From Calothrix sp. NIES-4101 (GTDB lineage: Bacteria; Cyanobacteriota; Cyanobacteriia; Cyanobacteriales; Nostocaceae), in the NCBI GenBank assembly GCA_004296455.1, contig AP018280.1:6126794-6190793 (forward strand): 64,000 nucleotides of DNA, written 5' to 3'. The notes under the pieces are model-generated. The model saw only the letters and a list, made by a program, of their open reading frames with translations, had not been told where the DNA came from and searched no databases. Every line of letters begins with the position of its first letter. Position 1 is the stretch's first letter. This document shows, piece after piece, positions 18,352-27,567 of the stretch. Made by a program: the position numbers and the translations under genes.

Positions 18352-19611
18352 ATGGCGCAAGTAATATCACCTAAAACTCTTGACACCTCTCAAATTACGA
18401 CGAACCCCCAAGATTACGACTACGACTTAGTGATTGTTGGTGGCGGAATTGTCGGTTTAACCCTAGCTAGTGCTTTGAAGGATTCCGGATTAAGCCTGTT
18501 GCTGATAGAAGCCAGGGTAGAATCAGCAGCAGTAATGAAAGGACAAGCTTATGCTGTACATATGCTGTCTGCCTTGATTTATCAAGGAATTGGAGTTTGG
18601 GACAAAATTTTGCCTAATATTGAGACATATCGACGAGTACGGTTGTCTGATGCCAATTATCCAAATGTGGTGGAATTTAATACTGAGGATATTGGGAAAG
18701 ATGATTTAGGGTATGTTGCGGAACATCAAGCTCTCTTACATCCGCTACAGGAGTTTGTGAAAAATTGTCAGAATGTAACTATACTTTGCCCTGCAGAAGT
18801 TGTAGAAACCCAATATCTCCAAGATGCTGCTGTGACAACAATCAAAGTCGCGGGTAAAACTCAAACAATTCGCAGTAAATTATTAGTAGCAGCAGATGGT
18901 TCGCGATCGCGCATTCGCCAAGCAGCAGGAATTAGCACTAGTGGTTGGAAATATTGGCAATCTTGTATTGTGGCTTTTGTGAAACCGGAAAAATCCCACA
19001 ATGAAACTGCTTATGAAAAATTCCAAGCAAGCGGGCCTTTTGCAATTTTACCCTTGCCTGGGAATCGTTGTCGCATTGTTTGGACTGCACCCCATGAGGA
19101 AGCAAAAACTTTATGCGAATTAGATGACGAGCAGTTTTTGCAGGAGTTGAGCCAGCGTTATGGTTCGCAAATGGGTAAATTGGAATTATTGGGAGAAAGA
19201 TTTATTTTCCCAGTGCAATTAATGCAAAGTGATAAATATGTATTAGATAGGCTGGCATTGATTGGAGATGCAGCACATAATTGTCACCCTGTTGGTGGAC
19301 AGGGTTTAAATTTAGGTATTCGAGATGTTGCAGCATTAGCACAGGTGATTCAAGAAGCACATCAAGCTGGTAAGGATATTGGTGATATTAAAGTTTTGCA
19401 AAAATATGAACGCTGGCGCAAGTTAGAAAATCTGACTATTTTGGGCTTTACTGATTTGTTAGATCGGGTATTTTCTAATACTTTTCTACCAATTGTCATT
19501 GTGCGCCGCCTCGGCTTATTGACGATGAAGTACATACCTTTGGTGAAGGTGCTTTCGTTAAAATTAATGATTGGATTGTTAGGAAAAACACCAAAATTAG
19601 CGCAGCGTTAA
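18352..19611 (+). CDS. FAD-dependent hydroxylase (UbiH/COQ6 family)
   Basis: This 419-residue flavoprotein monooxygenase has an N-terminal FAD motif DLVIVGGGIVGLTLASAL (about residues 25-42), the DG motif LLVAADGSRSRIRQAAG (about 180) and a second FAD motif ALIGDAAHNCHPVGGQGLNL (about 303-322). The UbiH/COQ6 family hydroxylates quinone rings. In cyanobacteria a role in plastoquinone or related quinone metabolism is plausible but is inference. The C terminus has hydrophobic stretches (about 355-405), suggesting membrane association. It stands as a single gene; the next gene downstream is DUF1816. Confidence 0.88.
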   Translation: MAQVISPKTLDTSQITTNPQDYDYDLVIVGGGIVGLTLASALKDSGLSLLLIEARVESAAVMKGQAYAVHMLSALIYQGIGVWDKILPNIETYRRVRLSDANYPNVVEFNTEDIGKDDLGYVAEHQALLHPLQEFVKNCQNVTILCPAEVVETQYLQDAAVTTIKVAGKTQTIRSKLLVAADGSRSRIRQAAGISTSGWKYWQSCIVAFVKPEKSHNETAYEKFQASGPFAILPLPGNRCRIVWTAPHEEAKTLCELDDEQFLQELSQRYGSQMGKLELLGERFIFPVQLMQSDKYVLDRLALIGDAAHNCHPVGGQGLNLGIRDVAALAQVIQEAHQAGKDIGDIKVLQKYERWRKLENLTILGFTDLLDRVFSNTFLPIVIVRRLGLLTMKYIPLVKVLSLKLMIGLLGKTPKLAQR

Positions 19612-19839
19612 AAACTCTGGTTTAAGTTTTTACAAAACTTAAACTAGTTTTCACCATTTTTCACAATAATTTTTACTGTATACATTCAGATAAAACCCTT
19701 GCAATCCAAGGGTTATGCTTTTATATTAATCATCTCATCTAATTGAGAATATTTTCAATTAGTGTTATCAAAACTTATTTTTTGCCTAATTTTTATTAGC
19801 TAAATTTAAAGAAACAATAGGTTCATGTAAATAATTTCT

Positions 19840-20085
19840 ATGATGAAATTCTTCAATATTCTCAAAGACATAATTATTAGTGTTACAAAGCGTCAGGATT
19901 GGTGGGTAGAAATATCCACCGCCCAACCAAATTGTATTTACTACTTTGGCCCCTTTCCTCAGCATCAAGAAGCGGAAATAATGTCTTCCGGTTATGTCGA
20001 AGATTTACAGGCGGAAGGAGCCAGAGAAATTAAGACTATTATCAAACGTTGTCATCCAGACCAAATAACAATCTGTGAAGAGTAA
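19840..20085 (+). CDS. DUF1816 small protein
   Basis: This 81-residue protein has the DUF1816 pattern: WWVEISTAQPNCIYYFGPF, then an EAEIMSSGYVEDL segment and an IKRCHPDQITI end. The family is restricted to cyanobacteria and resembles the small linker-type domain of phycobilisome proteins, but its function is not established. It precedes hypF by 72 nt on the same strand, and the two may be co-transcribed. Confidence 0.85.
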   Translation: MMKFFNILKDIIISVTKRQDWWVEISTAQPNCIYYFGPFPQHQEAEIMSSGYVEDLQAEGAREIKTIIKRCHPDQITICEE

Positions 20086-20157
20086 TTTTATCTCTTTATA
20101 ACTATCGATATGAGATAAAATTCAGCACTCTGCAAGTAAATTTTTGCAATTACAAAG

Positions 20158-22506
20158 ATGAATCCAAATCAAAAACGTTTGTGCATCACTATTCAAGGAG
20201 GCGTACAAGGAGTTGGGTTTCGACCATTTATTTATAGACTGGCAAAAGAATTAAAACTTGTTGGTTGGGTCAAAAATTCTACTGAAGGGGTTTTAATTGA
20301 GGTTGAAGGTGATAACCACACATTGGAAATATTCCGACAACGCATACAAATAGAAAAGCCCCAACATGCATTTATCCAAAGTTTGAAATTCATATTTTTG
20401 GAGCCAGTTAACTACACAAACTTTGAGATTCATCTTAGTACTGACGGTAAAAAAACAGCGCTGATAATACCGGATATTGCCACTTGTGCTGATTGTCTAA
20501 AAGAAATATTTACCCCCACTAATCATCGCTACCATTATCCCTTCACTAACTGTACTAACTGCGGGCCTCGTTTCAGCATTATCAAAGCATTACCTTACGA
20601 TCGCTCCCACACGACAATGAAAAACTTTGTCATGTGTAATATTTGTCACACTGAATATGAAAATCCTTGCGATCGCCGTTTTCATGCTCAACCCAATGCT
20701 TGTCCTCAGTGCGGCCCCCATTTACAGCTATGGAATCGTCAAGGTGATGTTTTAGCATTCCATGATACAGCTTTACAAATGGCAGTAGATATGATTCGCA
20801 AAGGTGAAATTATCGCCATCAAAGGTTTAGGTGGATTTCATTTTATCGTGGATGCACGTAATCATAAAGTTGTCCAAAAGTTACGTAACCGGAAACAACG
20901 TCAGGAAAAACCTTTTGCTTTGATGTATCCCACAATTGACTTAGTTAAGGAACATTGTCAAGTCTCGGAAATTGAAGAAAAATTATTAAAGTCTCCACAA
21001 GCACCGATAGTTTTACTACGATACAAGGGCTGGAATCAAGCTGAGATAGCTAAAGAAGTAGTGAATAGAAACGCCCCAGCTTTTTCAGTTGCTCCTGCAA
21101 ATCCCTATCTGGGTATCATGTTGCCCTACACGCCATTGCATCACCTACTGATGGCAGAATTAAATTTTCCTGTAGTTGCCACTAGTGGTAATCTTTCTGA
21201 ACAACCAATTTGTATTCATGAGAATGAAGCGATTAAGCAACTGGGGAATATTGCCGATAAATTTTTAATTCATAATCGCCCAATTTATCAACCTGTGGAT
21301 GATTCAATTGTCCGTCTGGTTATGGATGCTCCCATAGTATTACGCCGTGCCCGTGGTTATGCACCTTCAGCAATTCCCATCAATTCGCAAGCAAAAATTA
21401 TTGCAGTTGGGGCACATTTGAAAAATACAGTTGCAATTTTGATTAATCAACAAGTTTTGTTGAGCCAACATATTGGGGATTTAGAAAATATTCATACTGT
21501 TAATACCTTTAAACAGGTAATCGAGAGTCTGAGCCAAATTTATGATTTCCAACCCGATGCTGTAGCTTGCGATTTACATCCCAATTTTCTCTCAACTCAA
21601 TTGGCACAGCAACTTGCACAAAATTTTAATATTCCTCTGATTCCAGTCCAACATCATTATGCCCATGTTCTTTCATGCATGGCAGAAAATCAGATTACTG
21701 ATTCTGTTCTGGGTATTGCCTGGGACGGCACAGGTTACGGTTTAGATGGGACAATTTGGGGTGGTGAATTTCTACTAATTAAAGATACATCATTTCAACG
21801 AATTGCCCATCTCCGTAACTTTGGTTTACCTGGAGGTGAAAAGGCAATTAAACAGCCCAAACGAGCCGCGATCGCATTACTATATGAAGTATTTGGAGAT
21901 AGTCTTTGGGAAATGCGATCGCTTTTACCAATTCAGGCTTTTTCTAATCAAGAATTAAGGATTCTTCAAGCAATGCTCCAACGCAATTTTAATAGTCCTC
22001 AGACTTCTAGTTGCGGGCGTTTATTTGATGCAATTTCTTCTATCATTGGGCTATGCCAACAAATAACATTTGCAGGACAAGCGGCAATGGCATTAGAGTT
22101 TGCTATCAATGATTTGGAGACTGATGAAAGTTACCAATTTGCTCTGATTAAACCGAAAAATGTGACTCCAGATTTGCCCCTAATCATCGATTGGGAAACA
22201 ACTATTAAACAAATTTTGACAGATATGCAAACTGGTTTATGTATTAGCAAGATATCCGCCAAGTTTCACAATACCCTTGTGGAAATCATGATTGCAGTCG
22301 TCAAATATGTGGGCGAAAAAAAGGTCGTGATTACAGGTGGTTGCTTCCAAAATAAATATCTAACAGAAAGAGCAATTCAGCGTTTAATATCTGAAAATTT
22401 TTGTCCTTATTGGCATCAAAATATCCCCGCTAATGATGGTGGGATTGCAGTTGGGCAAATTATGGCTGCCTGCCGAGAAATTGAGCAGATTGCTCAACTC
22501 CCGTGA
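20158..22506 (+). CDS. hypF: Carbamoyltransferase HypF, hydrogenase maturation
   Basis: This 782-residue protein has the full HypF domain order. It has an acylphosphatase domain (GGVQGVGFRPFIYRLA, residues about 14-29) and two zinc fingers (CADC with CTNCGP, then CNIC with CPQCGP, about 108-185). A YrdC-like domain follows (GLGGFHFIVDARN, about 222), then a Kae1-like C-terminal domain with the metal-binding HHYAH near residue 500. It makes the carbamoyl group that HypE turns into the cyanide ligands of Ni-Fe hydrogenase. Other hyp genes are not adjacent. With hoxF about 5 kb away it points to hydrogenase metabolism in this organism. Confidence 0.95.
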   Translation: MNPNQKRLCITIQGGVQGVGFRPFIYRLAKELKLVGWVKNSTEGVLIEVEGDNHTLEIFRQRIQIEKPQHAFIQSLKFIFLEPVNYTNFEIHLSTDGKKTALIIPDIATCADCLKEIFTPTNHRYHYPFTNCTNCGPRFSIIKALPYDRSHTTMKNFVMCNICHTEYENPCDRRFHAQPNACPQCGPHLQLWNRQGDVLAFHDTALQMAVDMIRKGEIIAIKGLGGFHFIVDARNHKVVQKLRNRKQRQEKPFALMYPTIDLVKEHCQVSEIEEKLLKSPQAPIVLLRYKGWNQAEIAKEVVNRNAPAFSVAPANPYLGIMLPYTPLHHLLMAELNFPVVATSGNLSEQPICIHENEAIKQLGNIADKFLIHNRPIYQPVDDSIVRLVMDAPIVLRRARGYAPSAIPINSQAKIIAVGAHLKNTVAILINQQVLLSQHIGDLENIHTVNTFKQVIESLSQIYDFQPDAVACDLHPNFLSTQLAQQLAQNFNIPLIPVQHHYAHVLSCMAENQITDSVLGIAWDGTGYGLDGTIWGGEFLLIKDTSFQRIAHLRNFGLPGGEKAIKQPKRAAIALLYEVFGDSLWEMRSLLPIQAFSNQELRILQAMLQRNFNSPQTSSCGRLFDAISSIIGLCQQITFAGQAAMALEFAINDLETDESYQFALIKPKNVTPDLPLIIDWETTIKQILTDMQTGLCISKISAKFHNTLVEIMIAVVKYVGEKKVVITGGCFQNKYLTERAIQRLISENFCPYWHQNIPANDGGIAVGQIMAACREIEQIAQLP

Positions 22507-22663
22507 ATAGATCAGTCATATCATGTCCGTTTAACTACTTGTTACTAAGAGTGACACTGAGACTTCGAGAGGCAAAGACGCGGAGAAATTTTAATCATCA
22601 GTGATTAGACAGACATAACATCACCTGAAATTACAAATTATTTATTTCTCAATTCAAAATTAA

Positions 22664-22975
22664 TTAGTTTGCTACAGCAGTTGTATCTGCTATATGTGTA
22701 ATTGTGCTGACTTGAGCAACCTGAGCATCCGGAAATCTTCTCGGTCTTCCAGGCTTGCGCTTGTGTCTTTGATTGATCGACTTTTCACTTGCCTCTGCCA
22801 ACTCCTCTGGAGTGCATTTAAACAGCTTGATGGCATCTAAATATTTTTTGGGAGTCATTGTTGGTTCAGTTCTTCCAGCTTCCCAATTGCGAACACTAGT
22901 CTCGCTGATTGCAAGTCTGAATGCAACCTCCGCACGGCTCAATCCAGCTCTTTCTCTCAGAACTTGCATATCCAT
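22664..22975 (-). CDS. Small XRE-type HTH protein with AT-hook
   Basis: This 103-residue protein has an XRE/Cro helix-turn-helix at residues about 4-55 (LRERAGLSRAEVAFRLAISETSVRNWE has the recognition helix). A basic tail follows, in which RKPGRPRR (73-80) is a classical AT-hook core, and then a neutral Ala/Thr/Val end. It is probably a DNA-binding regulator that contacts both a major-groove operator and AT-rich minor groove. The target is unknown. Its upstream spacer has repeated TTAGC-GTGAAT motifs that could be its own operators. It is convergent with hypF. Confidence 0.85.
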   Translation of the reverse strand: MDMQVLRERAGLSRAEVAFRLAISETSVRNWEAGRTEPTMTPKKYLDAIKLFKCTPEELAEASEKSINQRHKRKPGRPRRFPDAQVAQVSTITHIADTTAVAN

Positions 22976-23634
22976 AACTCAATGCTCCCCTTACTAAAAA
23001 TAGAATAACCTGATAAAATCTGCTAATTTGCAATTGAAAATTTAGCTGTGTGAATCCACTTGCTAAATTAACTTGATAAATTAGTTTAGTAAATTAGCCA
23101 CGTGAATTTACTACCCGAATCGGGCAGCATCATTCTAAAGATATTGACAGCCAAGTAGCCTTCTCAACCCGATTTACAAAAAATTGGGCAGTGGAAACTT
23201 AGCTAAATCTGCTTAAAAATGGACATTAGTTGACTAAAAATAGGCAACTAAATAATTTACTCTAACTATCTTATTTTATAAGCTATTACACTGCCATCTG
23301 CAAAGTCAGTCAGGTAAACTCTTACTCACGGAATATATTTTATTTGTAAAGGTGCAATTACTGAGACCTATACTTTTCCACCTGGTTAATGGCTATCCTT
23401 AACAACCTGTCTCTTTGATTGAACGATGATAATTTTCTTAATTTGTTGGGAGAAAAACCCAGTTGCTGATTTTGGCAAACAGTCTGTAACAACGTCAAAC
23501 CAAGCTTTTCCATCAGCACTTGAAAATTTTAGCACTGAGAACTGAGGCATAAGTAATTGAAGTTAAATAAGTCATTTATCCCAATTTTTGACTCAGCAAT
23601 CAGCGCTATTAACTCAGAACTCTGATTCAATCTA
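22976..23634. other. Spacer with TTAGC-GTGAAT repeats
   Basis: The spacer between the HTH gene and the hemB stop is AT-rich. TTAGCTGTGTGAAT (23042-23055) recurs as TTAGCCACGTGAAT (23094-23107), and several AAATTAG motifs lie between them, just upstream of the HTH start codon. The remainder shows no gene. Confidence 0.45.
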
Positions 23635-24615
23635 CTATTTAATCCATCTTGCTGCATCCTTGGCATGGTAGGTCAAGATCAAATCTGTACCTGCACGTTT
23701 GAAACTGGTTAATGTTTCCAAAACAACCCGTTGTTCATCTATCCAGCCGTTGAGTGCAGCTGCTTTGACCATTGAGTATTCGCCGGAAACGTTATATGCT
23801 GCCACAGGTAAATTACTTGCTTGTTTTACACGCCAAATAATATCCATGTAAGACAATGCTGGTTTGACCATTAACATATCAGCCCCTTCAGCAATGTCTA
23901 ATTCGATTTCTTTGATCGCTTCCCGTGCATTACCTGGATCCATTTGGTAGGTTCTTCTATCTCCAAACTGCGGCGATGATTCTGCGGCATCGCGGAATGG
24001 CCCATAATATGCAGATGCATATTTTGCAGCATAAGACAAGATCGGAATGTCCTCGAACCCTGCTTCATCTAAGCCACTGCGAATAGCGGCGACAAAACCA
24101 TCCATCATTCCCGATGGTGCAATAATATCTGCGCCTGCCTTGGCTTGGGAGACAGCTGTTTTTTTGAGTAATTCCAGCGTTGGGTCATTTAATACTCTGC
24201 CTGTCAAATCGCCTACTTGCAAATAACCGCAATGTCCATGACTAGTGTATTCACACAAACAGGTATCATTGATAACAATTAAATCTGGGACAGCTTCTTT
24301 AACCGCAGTTGTTGCTTGTTGGACAATTCCGCAATCGTGCCATGCGCCTGTGGCATCAACATCTTTATCTGCGGGAATACCAAATAAAATGATTCCGGGA
24401 ATTCCTAAGTCATAAACTTCTTTAGCTTCTTCGACTATTTTGTCAACAGAAAGCTGGAAAACCCCAGGCATTGATTTGACTTCTTTGGCTATTCCTTCAC
24501 CTGGTACAGCAAATAGTGGATAAATTAAATCACTAGTGTTTAAAACAGTTTCACTAACCATTCGGCGTAGTTGAGAATGGTTTCGCAAACGGCGAGGGCG
24601 ATGTGTAGGAAACAT
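23635..24615 (-). CDS. hemB: Delta-aminolevulinic acid dehydratase (porphobilinogen synthase)
   Basis: The 326-residue protein has every HemB landmark. Zinc-type Cys ligands are in [16 protein letters not shown] (about residue 118), the first active-site Lys in [19 protein letters not shown] (about 195) and the Schiff-base Lys in [12 protein letters not shown] (about 250); the YNVSGEYSM motif follows. It condenses two 5-aminolevulinates to porphobilinogen for chlorophyll, heme and bilins. Three Cys in the metal site mark a zinc-type enzyme. It is a single minus-strand gene. Confidence 0.97.
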   Translation of the reverse strand: MFPTHRPRRLRNHSQLRRMVSETVLNTSDLIYPLFAVPGEGIAKEVKSMPGVFQLSVDKIVEEAKEVYDLGIPGIILFGIPADKDVDATGAWHDCGIVQQATTAVKEAVPDLIVINDTCLCEYTSHGHCGYLQVGDLTGRVLNDPTLELLKKTAVSQAKAGADIIAPSGMMDGFVAAIRSGLDEAGFEDIPILSYAAKYASAYYGPFRDAAESSPQFGDRRTYQMDPGNAREAIKEIELDIAEGADMLMVKPALSYMDIIWRVKQASNLPVAAYNVSGEYSMVKAAALNGWIDEQRVVLETLTSFKRAGTDLILTYHAKDAARWIK

Positions 24616-25166
24616 AAATTTTTATAAACTCAGAAACGGTAATGGACAATAGAATTCAGAAGTCAGAATAGTCGATGCAGCTTGGGTTTGGTAATTTAAT
24701 TCTGAATTCTTATAACTAATGGACAAAAAACAAAGCGTCACAAATACGGATTGATTGCACTGCAAAGTCAGCCAGACTACAAGCAGCGCTTAACTGTCCT
24801 CTGCCCTGCTGCTTAATGCTGTGGGGCAATTTTGTATTTTACAGCTATCAAGGGTTTAGGAAATCCCAGACCTCTAAAAGATTATTAAGTATTCTCGCAA
24901 ATTTTATTTTTGCAAGTTTTATTTTCTCAAAAATTGCCGCAAATATTGCAAAAATTGCCGCAAAGAATAATTAAGAAAATGAGTGGCAAGGAGTGTGTTC
25001 CCGAAGGCGATCGCCAGGATGAGACAAAGTTATACTGAAAATATTTGCCAATCTTTACTCTTTCAGACCTGTATGCATGTAATTATCGATACGAACAAAT
25101 TACCAGGTCAAAGTAGAATGATTGGTGCTAATAACTACCGAGAATGTCTGTAGACAAAGTCATGAG
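24616..25166. other. Spacer upstream of hemB
   Basis: This 551-nt spacer holds a direct repeat AAAAATTGCCGCAAA at 24929-24943 and 24950-24964, spaced 21 bp. It also holds a GTA-N8-TAC site at 25079-25092. No gene or tRNA is seen. Confidence 0.45.
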
Positions 25167-25511
25167 TTAAATTAAGCGGAAAATGAAGGGATAGCGGAAA
25201 GGTTTTTGCGTGTCACTCAAAACGTAAAATAAGGCGCAAATTGTCAGACCCCAATGCAGCATATAACCTAAGCCAGCGAGAGGAACGAGTGTACCAAAAG
25301 ACTGCCAAATCAACAAACTAACCAGTAATCCATAAATCCAGACATTAATGTGAAAATTGATCGATTCTTTAGCGTTTTGTTTGACAACTGGGTCATTTGT
25401 GAAAAAAGTTATGACAATGGGTATGACAATTGAAAAAAATGTGGTGCTGAGAAAAATTGCGCCGTGACACAGGGCTGATAATAGTTTTCGCTTATCCGTG
25501 TCGTAGTACAT
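25167..25511 (-). CDS. DUF4870 family membrane protein
   Basis: The 114-residue protein has three to four hydrophobic segments and the DUF4870 pattern: an early ALCHGAIFLSTTFF helix, a polar NDPVVKQNAKESINFHINVW stretch and two further helices. Members of this family are small membrane proteins of unknown function, sometimes associated with the Tic20 fold. It is a lone gene. The ATG is preceded by AAAAGGGAGCAA, a good ribosome binding site. Confidence 0.8.
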   Translation of the reverse strand: MYYDTDKRKLLSALCHGAIFLSTTFFSIVIPIVITFFTNDPVVKQNAKESINFHINVWIYGLLVSLLIWQSFGTLVPLAGLGYMLHWGLTICALFYVLSDTQKPFRYPFIFRLI

Positions 25512-25791
25512 TATTTGCTCCCTTTTCTAGTATTTTTGTTTGTTTTTACTGGTATGGCTTCTCCATCAGGATTATCAGAGTTTTCTTTGATGTGATCCAA
25601 TCTCTGCTCACTCACGATTAATCAATCATTCAGAACAAAAAGCAATTAACATCATAGTTGATGAATCTTAATAATCCTTATTAGATTGCTATATAAAGAC
25701 CCTATCATGAGCCTTGATGCCTTAAGATAAAAACTCTTACCTAAATTGAAAAAAGTTAAATTAACTTAAGTAACAAATTAAAAATACATTG

Positions 25792-27432
25792 ATGTCAAAT
25801 ATGTCAACTGAACTTCAGACAGAAATTGCCAAAGCAGTTGAAAATCGTCGTAATTTTGCGATTATTTCTCACCCTGACGCGGGAAAAACCACACTGACAG
25901 AAAAGCTGTTGTTGTATGGAGGCGCAATTCACGAAGCCGGAGCGGTGAAAGCACGCCGGGCACAACGCAAAGCAACTTCCGACTGGATGGCAATGGAACA
26001 ACAACGGGGTATTTCGATTACCTCGACGGTATTACAATTTGAATATCGCGATCGCCAAATCAATCTTCTGGATACGCCGGGACACCAAGATTTTAGTGAA
26101 GATACCTATAGAACCCTGGCGGCTGCGGATAATGCAGTGATGTTGATTGATGCAGCTAAAGGTTTGGAACCGCAAACACGCAAACTGTTTGAAGTTTGTA
26201 AAATGCGGGGGATTCCGATTTTTACCTTTGTCAACAAACTCGATCGCCCCGGACGGGAACCGCTAGAATTGCTGGACGAAATTGAGCAAGAATTGGGTTT
26301 GCAAACCTACGCAGTTAATTATCCCATTGGTATGGGCGATCGCTTTAAAGGAGTATATGATCGCCACCAACAACAGATTCACCTGTTTGAACGTACTGCC
26401 CACGGTAGCCGCGAAGCTCAAGATACGGTTATCGATTTAGGTGATAGTCAGATTGAGGAATTATTAGAGCAAGAACTTTATTATCAATTTAAGAGTGATT
26501 TGGAACTGATAGAAGGAGTTGGACCTGAACTCGATTTAGAACTAGTACATGCAGGGAAAATGACACCTGTCTTTTTTGGTAGTGCCATGACTAACTTTGG
26601 GGTTGAGTTATTCCTGCGCTATTTCTTAGAATATGCCTTGAAACCCAGTTCCCATTCGAGTAATCTCGGCGAAGTTGAGCCGACTTACCCGGAGTTTTCC
26701 GGGTTTGTCTTCAAATTGCAAGCCAACATGGATCCCAAACACCGGGATAGGGTAGCATTTGTGCGTGTTTGTACGGGGCGGTTTGAAAAAGATATGACCG
26801 TTAACCATGCTCGCACAGGTAAAGCCGTGCGTTTATCACGCCCACAAAAATTATTTGCCCAAGAACGTGAGTCGATTGATGAAGCTTATGCTGGCGATGT
26901 TATTGGTTTGAATAACCCTGGCGTATTTGCGATCGGTGATACAATTTACACGGGACAAAAATTAGAATATGAAGGTATCCCTTATTTTTCGCCGGAATTG
27001 TTCGCAACCCTGAGAAATCCCAACCCTTCTAAATTTAAGCAATTTCAAAAAGGCGTTTCCGAACTGCGGGAAGAAGGCGCAGTTCAAATAATGTACTCCA
27101 CAGATGAAGCCAAACGCGACCCAATTTTAGCAGCCGTCGGTCAATTGCAATTTGAAGTAGTACAATTTCGGTTGCAAAACGAGTATGGGGTGGAAACAAT
27201 ATTAGATATGTTGCCCTATAGTGTGGCGCGTTGGGTAGATGGTGGTTGGGAAGTGCTCGAAAAAATCGGGCGCATGTTCAACACTACCACCGTCAAAGAT
27301 AGCATGGGACGACCTGTGTTATTGTTCCGCAACGAGTGGAACTGTAACCAGTTATTACAAGACCAACCTGATTTAAAATTGAGTGCGATCGCACCAGTAT
27401 TTTCGACACAGTCACGTGTAGAAGAGGAATAA
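25792..27432 (+). CDS. prfC: Peptide chain release factor 3
   Basis: This 546-residue translational GTPase has P-loop [13 protein letters not shown] (about residues 26-38), switch region [15 protein letters not shown]3 [14 protein letters not shown] and G4 [16 protein letters not shown]. The last is typical of RF3. Domains II and III follow with [13 protein letters not shown] and [13 protein letters not shown]. It recycles RF1 and RF2 from ribosomes after termination. The start may be ATG 25792 or ATG 25801; neither has a strong ribosome binding site. The next gene begins 135 nt downstream on the same strand. Confidence 0.96.
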   Translation: MSNMSTELQTEIAKAVENRRNFAIISHPDAGKTTLTEKLLLYGGAIHEAGAVKARRAQRKATSDWMAMEQQRGISITSTVLQFEYRDRQINLLDTPGHQDFSEDTYRTLAAADNAVMLIDAAKGLEPQTRKLFEVCKMRGIPIFTFVNKLDRPGREPLELLDEIEQELGLQTYAVNYPIGMGDRFKGVYDRHQQQIHLFERTAHGSREAQDTVIDLGDSQIEELLEQELYYQFKSDLELIEGVGPELDLELVHAGKMTPVFFGSAMTNFGVELFLRYFLEYALKPSSHSSNLGEVEPTYPEFSGFVFKLQANMDPKHRDRVAFVRVCTGRFEKDMTVNHARTGKAVRLSRPQKLFAQERESIDEAYAGDVIGLNNPGVFAIGDTIYTGQKLEYEGIPYFSPELFATLRNPNPSKFKQFQKGVSELREEGAVQIMYSTDEAKRDPILAAVGQLQFEVVQFRLQNEYGVETILDMLPYSVARWVDGGWEVLEKIGRMFNTTTVKDSMGRPVLLFRNEWNCNQLLQDQPDLKLSAIAPVFSTQSRVEEE

Positions 27433-27567
27433 AGGGCAAGAAAGGGAACATGGGAACGCGGAGACGCGGGGACATGCAGATGCAAGAACAGAAAAATATT
27501 CTTGGCATTTCTCCCTCTCCAAGTCTCTTGTTTCTCTTCCTACTCCCTCAATTCCCACTAAAATACT

